Positions 1 to 8,282 of a DNA stretch of 53,243 nucleotides are shown here, in pieces. The DNA is taken from positions 1 to 53,243 of the forward strand of contig JBHJOG010000189.1 in NCBI GenBank assembly GCA_050329975.1. The letters run 5' to 3'. Position 1 is the first letter of the stretch. Every line of letters starts with the position of its first letter. Made by a program: the position numbers and the translations under genes. The DNA comes from CALKHQ01 sp050329975 (lineage in GTDB: Bacteria > Pseudomonadota > Alphaproteobacteria > CALKHQ01). The notes under the pieces were generated by a model. The model had not been told where the DNA came from. It saw nothing but the letters and a program-made list of their open reading frames with translations, and ran no database searches.

Positions 1-1086
1 CAGCAGCGCCCGCGACGGCGTATCGAGCCGATGACCGGCGCGGCCGATCCGCTGGATCATCCGGCTGGCGCCCTTTGGCGCCCCGATCTGGATCACCAGG
101 TCGACGTCTGCCCAGTCGATGCCCAGGTCGAGCGACGCGGTCGCCACCACCGCGCGCAGGACACCGGCGGCCATCGCCGCCTCGACCTTGCGCCGCTGCT
201 CGGCGGCGAGGCTGCCGTGATGCAGCGCGATCGGCAGGTTCTCGTCGTTCACCCGCCACAGCTCCTGGAAAATGATCTCGGCCTGGGCGCGGGTGTTGAC
301 GAAGACGATGGTGACGCCGGCGCGCCGGATTTCCTGGTAGATCGCCGGTGCCTCGCGGTAGCCCATATGGCCCGACCACGGCAGCTCGCCGGTGGCCTCG
401 TGGATCCGCACCTCCGCTCGCCTGCCGCCGCCTGCCTGGATCAGCTTGACCGGCGTTCCGCCAGAGCCGAGCCAGGCGCTGAGCGCCTCCGGCCAGGCCA
501 CGGTCGCCGACAGTCCGACCCGGCGGCAGTCGGGCGACAGCCAGGCGAGGCGGGCGAGGCAGAGGGCAAGCTGGTCTCCGCGCTTGGTGCCGGCGAGCGC
601 GTGCAGTTCGTCGATCACCACGCAGCGCAGCCGGCCGAACAGGCGCGGCGCATCGGCATAGGTCATCAGCAGCGCCAGCGATTCCGGTGTGGTCAGCAGA
701 ATGTTCGGCGGACTGATCCGCTGCCGCTGCCGCTTGTGCGCCGGCGTGTCGCCGGTGCGAGTCTCGGCTGAGATCGGCAGGTTCATCTCGGCGATCGGGG
801 TGAGCAGGTTGCGGTGGATGTCGACCGCCAGCGCCTTCAGGGGCGAGATGTAGAGCGTGTGCAGGCCGCCGGTGTCGGCAGCCTGGCCGGCCAGCTCGAC
901 CAGGCTGGGCAGGAATCCGGCCAGCGTCTTGCCGCCGCCGGTCGGCGCGATCAGCAGAGTCGAATGCCCGGCCCGCGCTGCCGCCAGCATCGCCCGTTGG
1001 TGCGGATGCAGGGCCCAGCCGCGGCTGGCGAACCAGTCGGCGAAGACCGCCGGAAGGACGGGAGCGGGCAGCGACTCATTGGGCAT
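1..1086 (-). CDS. ligase-associated DEXH-box helicase (Lhr-like), 3' end missing
   Basis: Open reading frame that enters from the left edge; the first 362 residues are present and the C-terminal part lies outside the window. Superfamily 2 helicase core in order: Walker A APTGGGKT (47-54), DELH box (159-162), motif III SAT (193-195), and motif VI QRIGRAGHR (345-353). The DELH box and the Lhr-type motif VI fit the bacterial ligase-associated DEXH helicase family, which in proteobacteria usually sits with an ATP-dependent DNA ligase, an exonuclease and the PdeM endonuclease in a DNA repair cluster. Those partners would lie to the left and are not seen. Start ATG at 1086 begins the conserved region a normal distance upstream of Walker A; no strong ribosome binding site. 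Divergent from the PLP enzyme at 1210. Confidence 0.9.
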   Translation of the reverse strand, partial: MPNESLPAPVLPAVFADWFASRGWALHPHQRAMLAAARAGHSTLLIAPTGGGKTLAGFLPSLVELAGQAADTGGLHTLYISPLKALAVDIHRNLLTPIAEMNLPISAETRTGDTPAHKRQRQRISPPNILLTTPESLALLMTYADAPRLFGRLRCVVIDELHALAGTKRGDQLALCLARLAWLSPDCRRVGLSATVAWPEALSAWLGSGGTPVKLIQAGGGRRAEVRIHEATGELPWSGHMGYREAPAIYQEIRRAGVTIVFVNTRAQAEIIFQELWRVNDENLPIALHHGSLAAEQRRKVEAAMAAGVLRAVVATASLDLGIDWADVDLVIQIGAPKGASRMIQRIGRAGHRLDTPSRALL

Positions 1087-1209
1087 GCGGCGAGGGTAGC
1101 GCATTTTGCCGGTCCGGGCCCGCAGGTGCGGCTGCAATAGTGCTTTCTCTGCCGGGGTCGCGTGCCCCACTCTCGGGCAATTCCATGCCAGAGGAAAGGC
1201 GCATACTTC

Positions 1210-2424
1210 ATGACAAGAGACGGTGGCCGGAACAGCCGGTCGATCGCCGACATGGGACCGGCAACCCGTGCCATCCATCTCGGCTATGACCCGGCCGACC
1301 ATGAGGGTGCGCTGACTCCGCCGGTCTATATGACGTCGACCTATGCGCTGGAATCGGCGGCGGAGGCGGCGGAGATCTTCGCGGGCCGCAGCACGGGCTA
1401 CGTCTATGGCCGCGCCAAGAACCCGACCCAGCACATCCTCGAGCAGCGGGTCGCCAGCCTGGAAGGGGCCGAGGCAGGCCTCGCGACCGCCTCGGGCATG
1501 GGCGCGATCACCACCACGATGTGGTCGCTGCTGGCGGCCAGCGACGCCATTCTCGTCGACCACGCGATCTATGGCTCGGCCTTCGCCTTCTTCATGCAGG
1601 GCCTGAGCAAGTTCGGTGTCACGGTGAGGCTGGTCGACATGACCGACCTGGCGGCGGTCGAGGCGGCGGTGGCTGCGGGGCCGAAGCTGCTCTACTTCGA
1701 GACACCATCCAATCCGGGGGTGCGGATCATCGACATCGCCGCCGTCGCCGCCATCGCGCGCAGCGCCGGCGCGCTCACCGTCGTCGACAACACCTTTGCC
1801 TCGCCGGTGCTGCAGCAGCCGCTGGCCTTCGGAGCCGACCTGGTGATCCATTCGGCAACCAAGTATCTGAGCGGCCATGGCGACCTGCTGGCCGGGATCG
1901 TCGTCGGCTCGGCGGAGCGGATCGCCGCCATCCGCGGCATGGGCCTGCGCTGGCTGACCGGCGCCACCATCGCCCCGCATTCCGCCTTCCTGGTGCTTCG
2001 TGGCCTCAAGACCCTGGGTCTGCGCATGCAGCAGCATGCGGCTTCGGCACTGGCGGTGGCGCGGCTGCTGGAACGGAGCGGCAAGGTGGCCGACGTCGCC
2101 TATCCGCTGCTGGAAGGCTTCCCCGGCCACGCGCTGGCGCAGCGCCAGATGACCGCGGGCGGCGGCATCGTCAGCCTGAATTTCAAGGACGGCAAAGCCG
2201 CGGCGCTCCGGTTCATCGACGCGATGCAGCTGATCCGCTGCGCCGTCAGCCTCGGCGACGCCGAGACACTGGTCCAGCATCCGGCCAGCATGACCCATGC
2301 CAGCTATTCGCCCGAGCAGCGCGCGCGGGCCGGGATCGGCGACGCGCTGGTCCGCATCAGCGTCGGGTTGGAGGATCGGGAGGACATCCTGGCCGACGTC
2401 GAGCAGGCGCTCGACGCCGCCTGA
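1210..2424 (+). CDS. PLP-dependent trans-sulfuration enzyme (methionine gamma-lyase / cystathionine gamma-synthase family)
   Basis: Cys/Met metabolism PLP enzyme, 404 residues, the normal family length. The Schiff-base lysine is K218 in HSATKYLSGHGD, and the Tyr-Gly-Arg cofactor-phosphate motif YGRAKNPT is near residues 66-73. The C-terminus with QHPASMTH and the SVGLED stretch looks most like methionine gamma-lyase. However, the Cys of the lyase motif YGCTFAF is Ser here (YGSAFAF), so gamma-synthase or sulfhydrylase activity is also possible. Start chosen at ATG 1210 because AGGAAAGG lies about 10 bases upstream; an ATG at 1162 would add 16 residues unlike the family. No SAM-II-type riboswitch was recognised in the 123-base divergent region upstream. 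Convergent with the HugZ-like gene. Confidence 0.9.
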   Translation: MTRDGGRNSRSIADMGPATRAIHLGYDPADHEGALTPPVYMTSTYALESAAEAAEIFAGRSTGYVYGRAKNPTQHILEQRVASLEGAEAGLATASGMGAITTTMWSLLAASDAILVDHAIYGSAFAFFMQGLSKFGVTVRLVDMTDLAAVEAAVAAGPKLLYFETPSNPGVRIIDIAAVAAIARSAGALTVVDNTFASPVLQQPLAFGADLVIHSATKYLSGHGDLLAGIVVGSAERIAAIRGMGLRWLTGATIAPHSAFLVLRGLKTLGLRMQQHAASALAVARLLERSGKVADVAYPLLEGFPGHALAQRQMTAGGGIVSLNFKDGKAAALRFIDAMQLIRCAVSLGDAETLVQHPASMTHASYSPEQRARAGIGDALVRISVGLEDREDILADVEQALDAA

Positions 2425-2431
2425 AGCCCGT

Positions 2432-3211
2432 TCAGCCGGGTTGCTCTGCAGCCCTCGCCTGCCTGGCCATCGCGACCAGCATCGGGCGCAGGTCGGCGGG
2501 CGATCCGAGCGGCGCGGCGAAATCCAGCCGGACGAGTTGATCGCCGCAGATCAGATCCAGGCCGTGCGGGTCAAGGGAGGCGATCTGCCAGGCACCGTCG
2601 GCGGCGCCGACGAGCACCGTCGCATAGAGCCGGATCGCATCGGCATGGTCGCTGTTCATGTGCTCGACGGCACGGGCCTCGGTGTCGGCAAGCCCGTCGA
2701 GGCCGGCGATGAGGTCCTCAGTCACCAGGGCATAGGCCTTGCCGAAGCCGCCGTTCAGGCTGGCGCGCATGACTCCGATCCGAAAGAAGGCGAAGTCGCC
2801 GAAATCCACGTAGAGCTGCGCCTTCGGGTGGCGGGCGAGGAAGCGGCGGCGGATGCGCTCGTGCCCGGGCGTGCCGCGCTCGATCCGCTCGGCGCTGCCG
2901 ACCACGGTGATCCGCGGATGAGCCAGCGGGTCGCCCTTTCCCGGCTCGCCGAACAGCAGGGAGCAGCGAGGGTCGGCGAGCAGCGCCGGTGTGTGGCCGG
3001 AGAGCGAGGAAACCAGCAGCGTGGGGCTGCCGTCGATATCGGTGGCCGTCGCCACCCGGCTGGCGAGCGGCTGGCCGGTCTCCGGCTCGAGGGCCGCCAG
3101 CGCCGCAAACAGGCTCGACCGCACCAGGCGCCGGGACAGCGCGCGAGCGTCGTCGTCGGTGGGACGCAGGAGGTTCGGGCTGTCGCCGGGTCGAGCGGCT
3201 TCGGTCATCAT
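2432..3211 (-). CDS. HugZ-family / pyridoxamine 5'-phosphate oxidase-fold protein with DUF2470 domain
   Basis: 259 residues. The N-terminal half has a split-barrel FMN/haem-binding fold (LASRVATATDIDGSP, LLVSSLSGHT, then CSLLFGEPGKGDP). The C-terminal third carries the DUF2470 signature EHMNSDHADAIRLYA followed by DPHGLDL. This architecture is that of HugZ-like haem oxygenases and related proteins of iron or haem use; activity here is inferred only. Start is ATG ATG at 3211/3208, with the second equally possible; no strong SD. It lies 50 bases downstream of the DsbD-like gene on the same strand and could be co-transcribed with it. It ends 7 bases from the convergent PLP enzyme gene. Confidence 0.85.
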   Translation of the reverse strand: MMTEAARPGDSPNLLRPTDDDARALSRRLVRSSLFAALAALEPETGQPLASRVATATDIDGSPTLLVSSLSGHTPALLADPRCSLLFGEPGKGDPLAHPRITVVGSAERIERGTPGHERIRRRFLARHPKAQLYVDFGDFAFFRIGVMRASLNGGFGKAYALVTEDLIAGLDGLADTEARAVEHMNSDHADAIRLYATVLVGAADGAWQIASLDPHGLDLICGDQLVRLDFAAPLGSPADLRPMLVAMARQARAAEQPG

Positions 3212-3261
3212 GCTGCCGGATGAGGACGGGCGTGGCACAGATGCGAATAATTCACATTCGC

Positions 3262-5466
3262 TCAGCGCGATGCAAGCGCCCCGCTGTCCTCGCCGGAGGC
3301 AGCGGCGATGGCGTCGAGCACACTCGACTGGGTCAGCAGCTCGGGCAGGGCGATCCCCTGGGGGATTTCCGGGCCGTAGACCGCGTTGAACGGGATGCCG
3401 TATCGGCCGAAGCTGGCCAGGTAGTCGGCGATCGCCGGGTCGGGGTTGGTCCAGTCGGCGAGCATGGCGACGACCGCATCACCATCCTCCAGCATTGCAC
3501 GCACCGCGCCCTGCTCCAGCACCGCTGTTTTATTGTAGATGCAGGTCAGGCACCAGTCGGCGGTGACGTCAACGAAGACGGTCCGCCCTCCTGCGACGAG
3601 TCCGGGTATGGCGGCCGGGTCGAACGGCGCCCAGGCGATGCCATCGTCGCTGACGCGCCCCGCGGTCGAGATCTGTGGTGCGACCACCACCGCGGCCACG
3701 GCGGCGACGGCAAGCAGCCCGGCGGCGTAGCCGGCATGCCTGGCGATCCGTGCTTCCGGCAGCAGCCTGCGGACCAGAAACACGGCGCCGATCAGGGCGA
3801 CCAGCGCCGCCACTCCAACTGCGGCGTCCCAGCCGATCTGGCTCGCCAGCACCGTCACCAGCCACACGGCGGTTGCCACCAGCGCCAGACCCATGATCCG
3901 CGTCAGCCACAGCATCCAGCGCCCCGGCCGCGGCAGCCGGGTCGCCACCGCCGGGAACAGCGCGATCGCGAGATAGGGCAGGGCAAGGCCGATGCCCATG
4001 GCGAGGAAGATCGCCAGGATCTCCATCGATCCGCGCGACAACGCGAAGCCGAGTGCGGTGCCGACGAAGGGGGCGGTGCAGGGCGTCGCCAGCAGGGTGG
4101 CGAAGGCGCCGGTCAGGAAATGGCTGCCCAGGCTCTTCGACGGCCCGGGGCCGCCGGCACCTGCCGCGACCTCGGCAACGGCACCCGGCAGCCGGATGTG
4201 GAACAGGCCGAACAGGCTGAAGGCGAACAGCGAGACGATCAGCAGCATCGCCGCCAGGAACACCGGCTGCTGGAACTGCATGCCCCATCCGACGGCGACA
4301 CCGGCCTCGCGCAGTGCGATGGCGGCCAGGGCGAGCACCAGGAAGGACGAGAGGATGCCGGCCGCAGAGGCCAGGAAGCTGCGCCGGACGTCACGCCGGT
4401 TGCCGCCACCGTGGCTCACCACCGACAGGACCTTGAGCGAGAGCACCGGCAATACGCAGGGCATCAGGTTCAGGATCAGCCCGCCGAGGACGGCAATGGC
4501 GATGAGCCCTACGAGAGCGCCGGCGGCAACCGGCGCCGGACCCGATGCTGCGGGCGGCCCGCTGCTCCCGGGCAAGGTTGCCGGATTGAAGGCGGCGGGC
4601 ACCAGGCTCTGCTCCATCGCCCGCTCGCCCGCGAGCACCGTCAGCGTCAGCGTCTCGTCGGCCAGGGCCGCGGCCTCGGCGCCCCAGGCCTCGACCGGCG
4701 CGGCCATCGTCGCGCTGAGCCGGTCGGCCGCGACCAGGATCTCCGGCTTGCCGAAGACGAAGGCCGTGCCGGCCTCGAGCAGCAGGTCGACCGTGCCGGA
4801 CAGCGGCGCCGTCGACTCGACCGTCAGCGAGACCGTCCCAGCCTGACCCTCGCCGGCGATCGAGATGTCCGAGACCTGGATCCCGGCCAGTTCCGGTGCG
4901 ACCGGCACCTGGGCCTGGTAGCGCCCGATGTCGTGGGCGAACTCGGTGGCGCCACCGCCGCCAGCCGGAAGGGTCAGGCTGACGGTCGCCCGATCGGGGA
5001 TGCAGATCTCGGAACAGATCAGGAAATTGACGTCGGCGACGGCGGTCAGCGGGACATGGGGATCGCTGGCCCGCAGGGTGACCGGGAAGATCACGTGATA
5101 GGAATAGGCGATCGTCTGGATGCCGAGCAGTTCGTACCGACTCGGCCGCGGCCAGGCGAGTGCGCTCGCGGCCAGATTCGCAGAGTCGCCCCAGCTGACC
5201 TCCGGCGGAAGCCCGGCGTCGCCGGGTGAGCGCCAGTAGATGTGCCAGCCCGGGTCCAGGGTGAACTCCAGCCCGACGACAGCCTCGCCGTTCGCGTCGA
5301 GGCCCTGGGATGCCGGCAGCAGACGCAGCTCCGCATGCTGGGTTTGGACCGGGGTTACCGTCTGTGCCCAGGCAACACCAAGGGACGCAGAAGCGATCCC
5401 GGCGCTGGCCGCCGCGGCGGCGGCAAGCCGCCGCCAAGGGTGGTTTCCCCGACCCGGCCCGCCCAT
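3262..5466 (-). CDS. DsbD-like protein-disulfide reductase (cytochrome c biogenesis transmembrane domain plus thioredoxin domain)
   Basis: 734 residues. After a basic N-terminus and a signal-like hydrophobic segment comes a periplasmic DsbD-alpha-type domain of about 280 residues. A polytopic membrane domain follows, with the two paired cysteines expected for electron transfer (LMPCVLPVLSLKVL and ATPCTAPFVGTALG). The C-terminal thioredoxin-like domain has the active site WCLTC (C639 and C642). The family carries electrons from cytoplasmic thioredoxin across the inner membrane to periplasmic disulfides, including those needed for cytochrome c and copper-site assembly. Start ATG 5466 was chosen for the AGGACGG upstream and because it directly precedes the Arg-rich signal start; an upstream start at 5532 would add 22 unlikely residues. 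Divergent from yqgE, with a large dyad between. Confidence 0.9.
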   Translation of the reverse strand: MGGPGRGNHPWRRLAAAAAASAGIASASLGVAWAQTVTPVQTQHAELRLLPASQGLDANGEAVVGLEFTLDPGWHIYWRSPGDAGLPPEVSWGDSANLAASALAWPRPSRYELLGIQTIAYSYHVIFPVTLRASDPHVPLTAVADVNFLICSEICIPDRATVSLTLPAGGGGATEFAHDIGRYQAQVPVAPELAGIQVSDISIAGEGQAGTVSLTVESTAPLSGTVDLLLEAGTAFVFGKPEILVAADRLSATMAAPVEAWGAEAAALADETLTLTVLAGERAMEQSLVPAAFNPATLPGSSGPPAASGPAPVAAGALVGLIAIAVLGGLILNLMPCVLPVLSLKVLSVVSHGGGNRRDVRRSFLASAAGILSSFLVLALAAIALREAGVAVGWGMQFQQPVFLAAMLLIVSLFAFSLFGLFHIRLPGAVAEVAAGAGGPGPSKSLGSHFLTGAFATLLATPCTAPFVGTALGFALSRGSMEILAIFLAMGIGLALPYLAIALFPAVATRLPRPGRWMLWLTRIMGLALVATAVWLVTVLASQIGWDAAVGVAALVALIGAVFLVRRLLPEARIARHAGYAAGLLAVAAVAAVVVAPQISTAGRVSDDGIAWAPFDPAAIPGLVAGGRTVFVDVTADWCLTCIYNKTAVLEQGAVRAMLEDGDAVVAMLADWTNPDPAIADYLASFGRYGIPFNAVYGPEIPQGIALPELLTQSSVLDAIAAASGEDSGALASR

Positions 5467-5547
5467 CAACCCGCCGCCGTCCTGCGATTCATTGTCACAA
5501 GTTCGCCTTTTCGCCATCGCCGCTGCCGACAATATAGTGGGCGCGCA

Positions 5548-5584
5548 CCACGATCCCTGTCACAATACTGTGCGGGATCCGTGG
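5548..5584. promoter_or_regulatory. large imperfect dyad in the divergent dsbD-like / yqgE promoter region
   Basis: CCACGATCCC (5548-5557) is complementary to GGGATCCGTGG (5574-5584), with one bulged C. Inside it CACA (5561-5564) pairs with TGTG (5569-5572) around a four-base loop. The 37-base element sits roughly midway in the 250-base gap between the divergent starts at 5466 and 5717. It could be an operator or a transcribed hairpin; there is no T-run, so it is not a good terminator. The symmetry is seen directly, its role is inferred. Confidence 0.4.
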
Positions 5585-5716
5585 ACCGTATCATGGGGCG
5601 CCATAGATCTCGTGGTGAGGCGGCGAACCGTATGGCGCTGGTGCCATGATGTGAAGCGGCAGCAGCCTGGGCGCGGATTGCGGCCCTTTTTTGGACGGGA
5701 TCGGACCCTACGAGCC

Positions 5717-6307
5717 ATGCCGCATCGTGGAAGCAGAATCGACTTGTCGGCCGCCGAGAGTATGGCGGGCCAGCTGTTGATCGCCATGCCGCAGATGATC
5801 GACGAGCGGTTCGAGCGCAGCGTGATCTACATGTGCGTCCACAACGGCAAGGGCGCCATGGGACTGGTGGTCAACAAGCTGCTGGAGAGCCTGACCTTCG
5901 CAGACATGCTCTCCCAGCTCAAGATCGAGGCCGGACCCTGGGCCGACGAGCTGCCGGTCCATTTCGGCGGTCCGGTGGAGTCCGGGCGCGGCTTTGTGCT
6001 GCATACCGACGACTACGAGCATGAGGGTACGCTCCAGGTCAACGACGGGCTCGCGCTCACCTCGACGGTGGACGTCCTGAAGGCGATCAGCGAGGGGTCG
6101 GGTCCGCGCCTGAGCCTTCTGGCTCTAGGCTATGCCGGATGGGGCCCCGGCCAGCTCGAGAGCGAGATCCAGGCCAATGGGTGGCTGCACGTGCCGGCCG
6201 ACGAGGCGATCCTGTTCAGCGAGAACTGCGAAGAGAAGTGGGCGTCCGCCATCGCGAAGCTGGGAATCGAGCCCCTGACCTTCTCCGGCGAGGCCGGCCG
6301 GGCCTGA
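5717..6307 (+). CDS. YqgE/AlgH family protein
   Basis: 196 residues, the usual length of the family. Characteristic stretches are GQLLIAMPQM near the start, VNKLLESLTFADML, the HFGGPVESGRGFVLH motif in the middle, and LGYAGWGPGQLESEI near the C-terminus. The family is cytoplasmic and widespread in proteobacteria, with no firmly established biochemical activity; AlgH was named for an effect on alginate regulation. ATG 5717 gives MPHRGSRIDLSAAESMAGQ; an internal ATG at 5762 is an alternative start. It ends 13 bases from the convergent acetyltransferase gene. Confidence 0.9.
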   Translation: MPHRGSRIDLSAAESMAGQLLIAMPQMIDERFERSVIYMCVHNGKGAMGLVVNKLLESLTFADMLSQLKIEAGPWADELPVHFGGPVESGRGFVLHTDDYEHEGTLQVNDGLALTSTVDVLKAISEGSGPRLSLLALGYAGWGPGQLESEIQANGWLHVPADEAILFSENCEEKWASAIAKLGIEPLTFSGEAGRA

Positions 6308-6320
6308 GCCGAGAGGGCGC

Positions 6321-6983
6321 CTACAGCGCCGCGGTTGCCGCCTGGGGCTGCGCGGCCTTGTCGCGCCCATCCGCACGGGCGGCCAAGCGGAGCCGCCAGC
6401 TGTCCAGCACCAGACCGAACAACAGGTGATCGTGCCAGACGCCGTTGATCCGCAGGTAGCCGTCGGCGCGGCCCTCCTCGACGAACCCGCATTTCATCAG
6501 CAACCGCTGGCTCGGCACGTTGGACGGCAGGCAGGCGGCCTCCAGCCGATGGAGGCGCAGAGTCTGCGCTGCGTATCCGATCAGACAGAGCAGCGCCTCG
6601 GTCATATGGCCCTGGCGGGCATATGGCTGGCCGATCCAGTAGCCGAGGGTCCCGGCCTGGGCGACGCCGCGGCGGATGTTGCTGAGGGTGACACCGCCGA
6701 GCAGAACCTTGTCGCTGCGCCGGATCAACACCAGGCTGTAGCCCAGATCCTGTCGGATCTCGTAGGTGTTCCGCCGGACCCGGGTCCTGAAGGCGCTGCG
6801 CGACAGCGCGTTGCGCGGCCAGGTCGGCTCCCAGGGGGTCAGGAAGTCGCGGCTTTGCCGGCGCAGCTCCGACCAGGCCGTGTAGTCACCCATTCGGAGC
6901 GGACGCATGTACAGGCTGCCGGCATCGAGACGGATCTTCGGTGTCCGGTTCAGAGCCAGGTCGATCAGGTCGACGGGTCCCAT
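6321..6983 (-). CDS. GNAT family N-acetyltransferase (RimJ/RimL type)
   Basis: 220 residues. It reads as a RimJ-like acetyltransferase: YMRPLRMGDYTAW at the start of the domain, the segment TLGYWIGQPYARQGHMTEAL covering the acetyl-CoA binding region (motif A, usually Q/RxxGxG/A), and the late signature SNVPSQRLLMKCGFVEEG. Family members acetylate N-termini of ribosomal proteins or small molecules; the substrate here is unknown. It is the last gene of the long minus-strand run and lies 27 bases after the M16 peptidase, an order often seen in Rhodospirillales. Start ATG 6983. Confidence 0.88.
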   Translation of the reverse strand: MGPVDLIDLALNRTPKIRLDAGSLYMRPLRMGDYTAWSELRRQSRDFLTPWEPTWPRNALSRSAFRTRVRRNTYEIRQDLGYSLVLIRRSDKVLLGGVTLSNIRRGVAQAGTLGYWIGQPYARQGHMTEALLCLIGYAAQTLRLHRLEAACLPSNVPSQRLLMKCGFVEEGRADGYLRINGVWHDHLLFGLVLDSWRLRLAARADGRDKAAQPQAATAAL

Positions 6984-7010
6984 GCGCTGCCGCAGCCCTG
7001 CCGCAACCGG

Positions 7011-8282
7011 CTATGCCGCGCGCCGCGCGAACCGCGCACCCTGCTCGGGGGCGCCGCGCGGCCCGATCACCGCCACCGTCGGGGCAGCCGCGTTCAGCCG
7101 CCCGGCGATCGCAAGCACCGCCGCCCGGTCGACCGCGTCGATCCGAGCCACGACCTCGGCTGCAGGCAGTGGGTGCCCGAACACCAGCATCTGCTGGGCC
7201 AGCTGTTCGCAGCGGGACGACGTGCTTTCCAGAGACATCAGGATGCTCGCCTTGAGCTGGGCGCGGGCGCGATCGATCTCGGCATCGTCGAGGGTCCCGG
7301 GGAGCTTCGCCAGCTCGTCGCCAATGACCGCGAAGCACTCGTCGGCGTCCTCCGGGCCGGTGCCGGCATAGACGGCGAACAGGCCGCCGTCGGTAAAGGA
7401 CTGGGTGAATGCGTAGATCGAATAGACCAGCCCGCGCTTCTCGCGCACCTCCTGGAACAGCCGCGACGACATGCCTCCGCCCAGCAGGGTGGCGTAGACC
7501 GACATCGCGTAGACGTCCGGGTCGGCGAAGGCGGCGCCCGGATAGCCGATCACCAGGTGGGTCTGCTCGAGCTCCCGCGCCTCGCCGTAGACGCCACCGA
7601 CATAGGCGGCAGGCTGGAGCGGCGCTGGTGGCACCGCCGGCTGTGCCGGCCGCGCACGGTCGGCCACCCGCCGCCCGACCTCGGCGACGATGTGGTCATG
7701 GTCAAGGTTGCCGACGGCAGCGAAGACCATCTGGGACGGCCGGTAGTACCGGTCGCGGAAGGCGACCAGGTCTGTCCGCGGGATGGTGGACACGGTCTCG
7801 GGCGTGCCGAGTACCGGCCGTCCGAGGGCCTGGTGCGGGTAGGCCGTGGCCAAAAAATGGTCGAAGATGATGTCGTCGGGCGTATCGTTGGCCTGGCCGA
7901 TCTCCTGCAGGATGACGGTCCGCTCGCGCTCCAGCTCGGCGCCGTCGAGGGTGGCGGAGAAGACGAGGTCGCTGGTCAGATCGATGGCGAGGGCGACGTC
8001 CTCCTTCAGAACCTTGGCGTAGTAGCCGGTCTGCTCGCGCCCGGTATAGGCGTTGAGGTGGCCGCCGACGTCCTCGATCTCGGTGGCGATCGCCTGGGCG
8101 GAACGGGTGTCGGTACCCTTGAACACCATGTGCTCGAGCATGTGGGCGATGCCGCCGCTCTGCTCGGTCTCGATCCGCGAGCCCGCGTCGATCCACAGGC
8201 CCAGGGAGGCGGTTTCGACTGCCGGGTTGCGCTCGGTGACGATGCGCAACCCGTTGTCCAAGGTGGCCACACGCACGCTCAC
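7011..8282 (-). CDS. M16 family zinc metallopeptidase (processing-peptidase-like)
   Basis: 423 residues, the normal size of single-chain bacterial M16B peptidases related to the mitochondrial processing peptidase beta subunit. The inverted zinc motif HMLEH gives H47, E50 and H51, and the distal glutamate is E127 in ILQEIGQ. The glycine-rich loop region LLGGGMSSRLFQEVREKRG is intact, so the enzyme should be active. The GTG start at 8282 was chosen because it overlaps the threonine synthase stop in a GTGA 4-base overlap and because the family signature begins at once (VRVATLDNGLRIVTE). A longer frame to 8498 would add Arg/Gly-rich residues read from inside thrC. Confidence 0.92.
   Translation of the reverse strand: MSVRVATLDNGLRIVTERNPAVETASLGLWIDAGSRIETEQSGGIAHMLEHMVFKGTDTRSAQAIATEIEDVGGHLNAYTGREQTGYYAKVLKEDVALAIDLTSDLVFSATLDGAELERERTVILQEIGQANDTPDDIIFDHFLATAYPHQALGRPVLGTPETVSTIPRTDLVAFRDRYYRPSQMVFAAVGNLDHDHIVAEVGRRVADRARPAQPAVPPAPLQPAAYVGGVYGEARELEQTHLVIGYPGAAFADPDVYAMSVYATLLGGGMSSRLFQEVREKRGLVYSIYAFTQSFTDGGLFAVYAGTGPEDADECFAVIGDELAKLPGTLDDAEIDRARAQLKASILMSLESTSSRCEQLAQQMLVFGHPLPAAEVVARIDAVDRAAVLAIAGRLNAAAPTVAVIGPRGAPEQGARFARRAA

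Noticed and set aside
1087..1209. SAM riboswitch before the trans-sulfuration enzyme
   Set aside because: The 123-base gap does not show the SAM-II pseudoknot sequence pattern.
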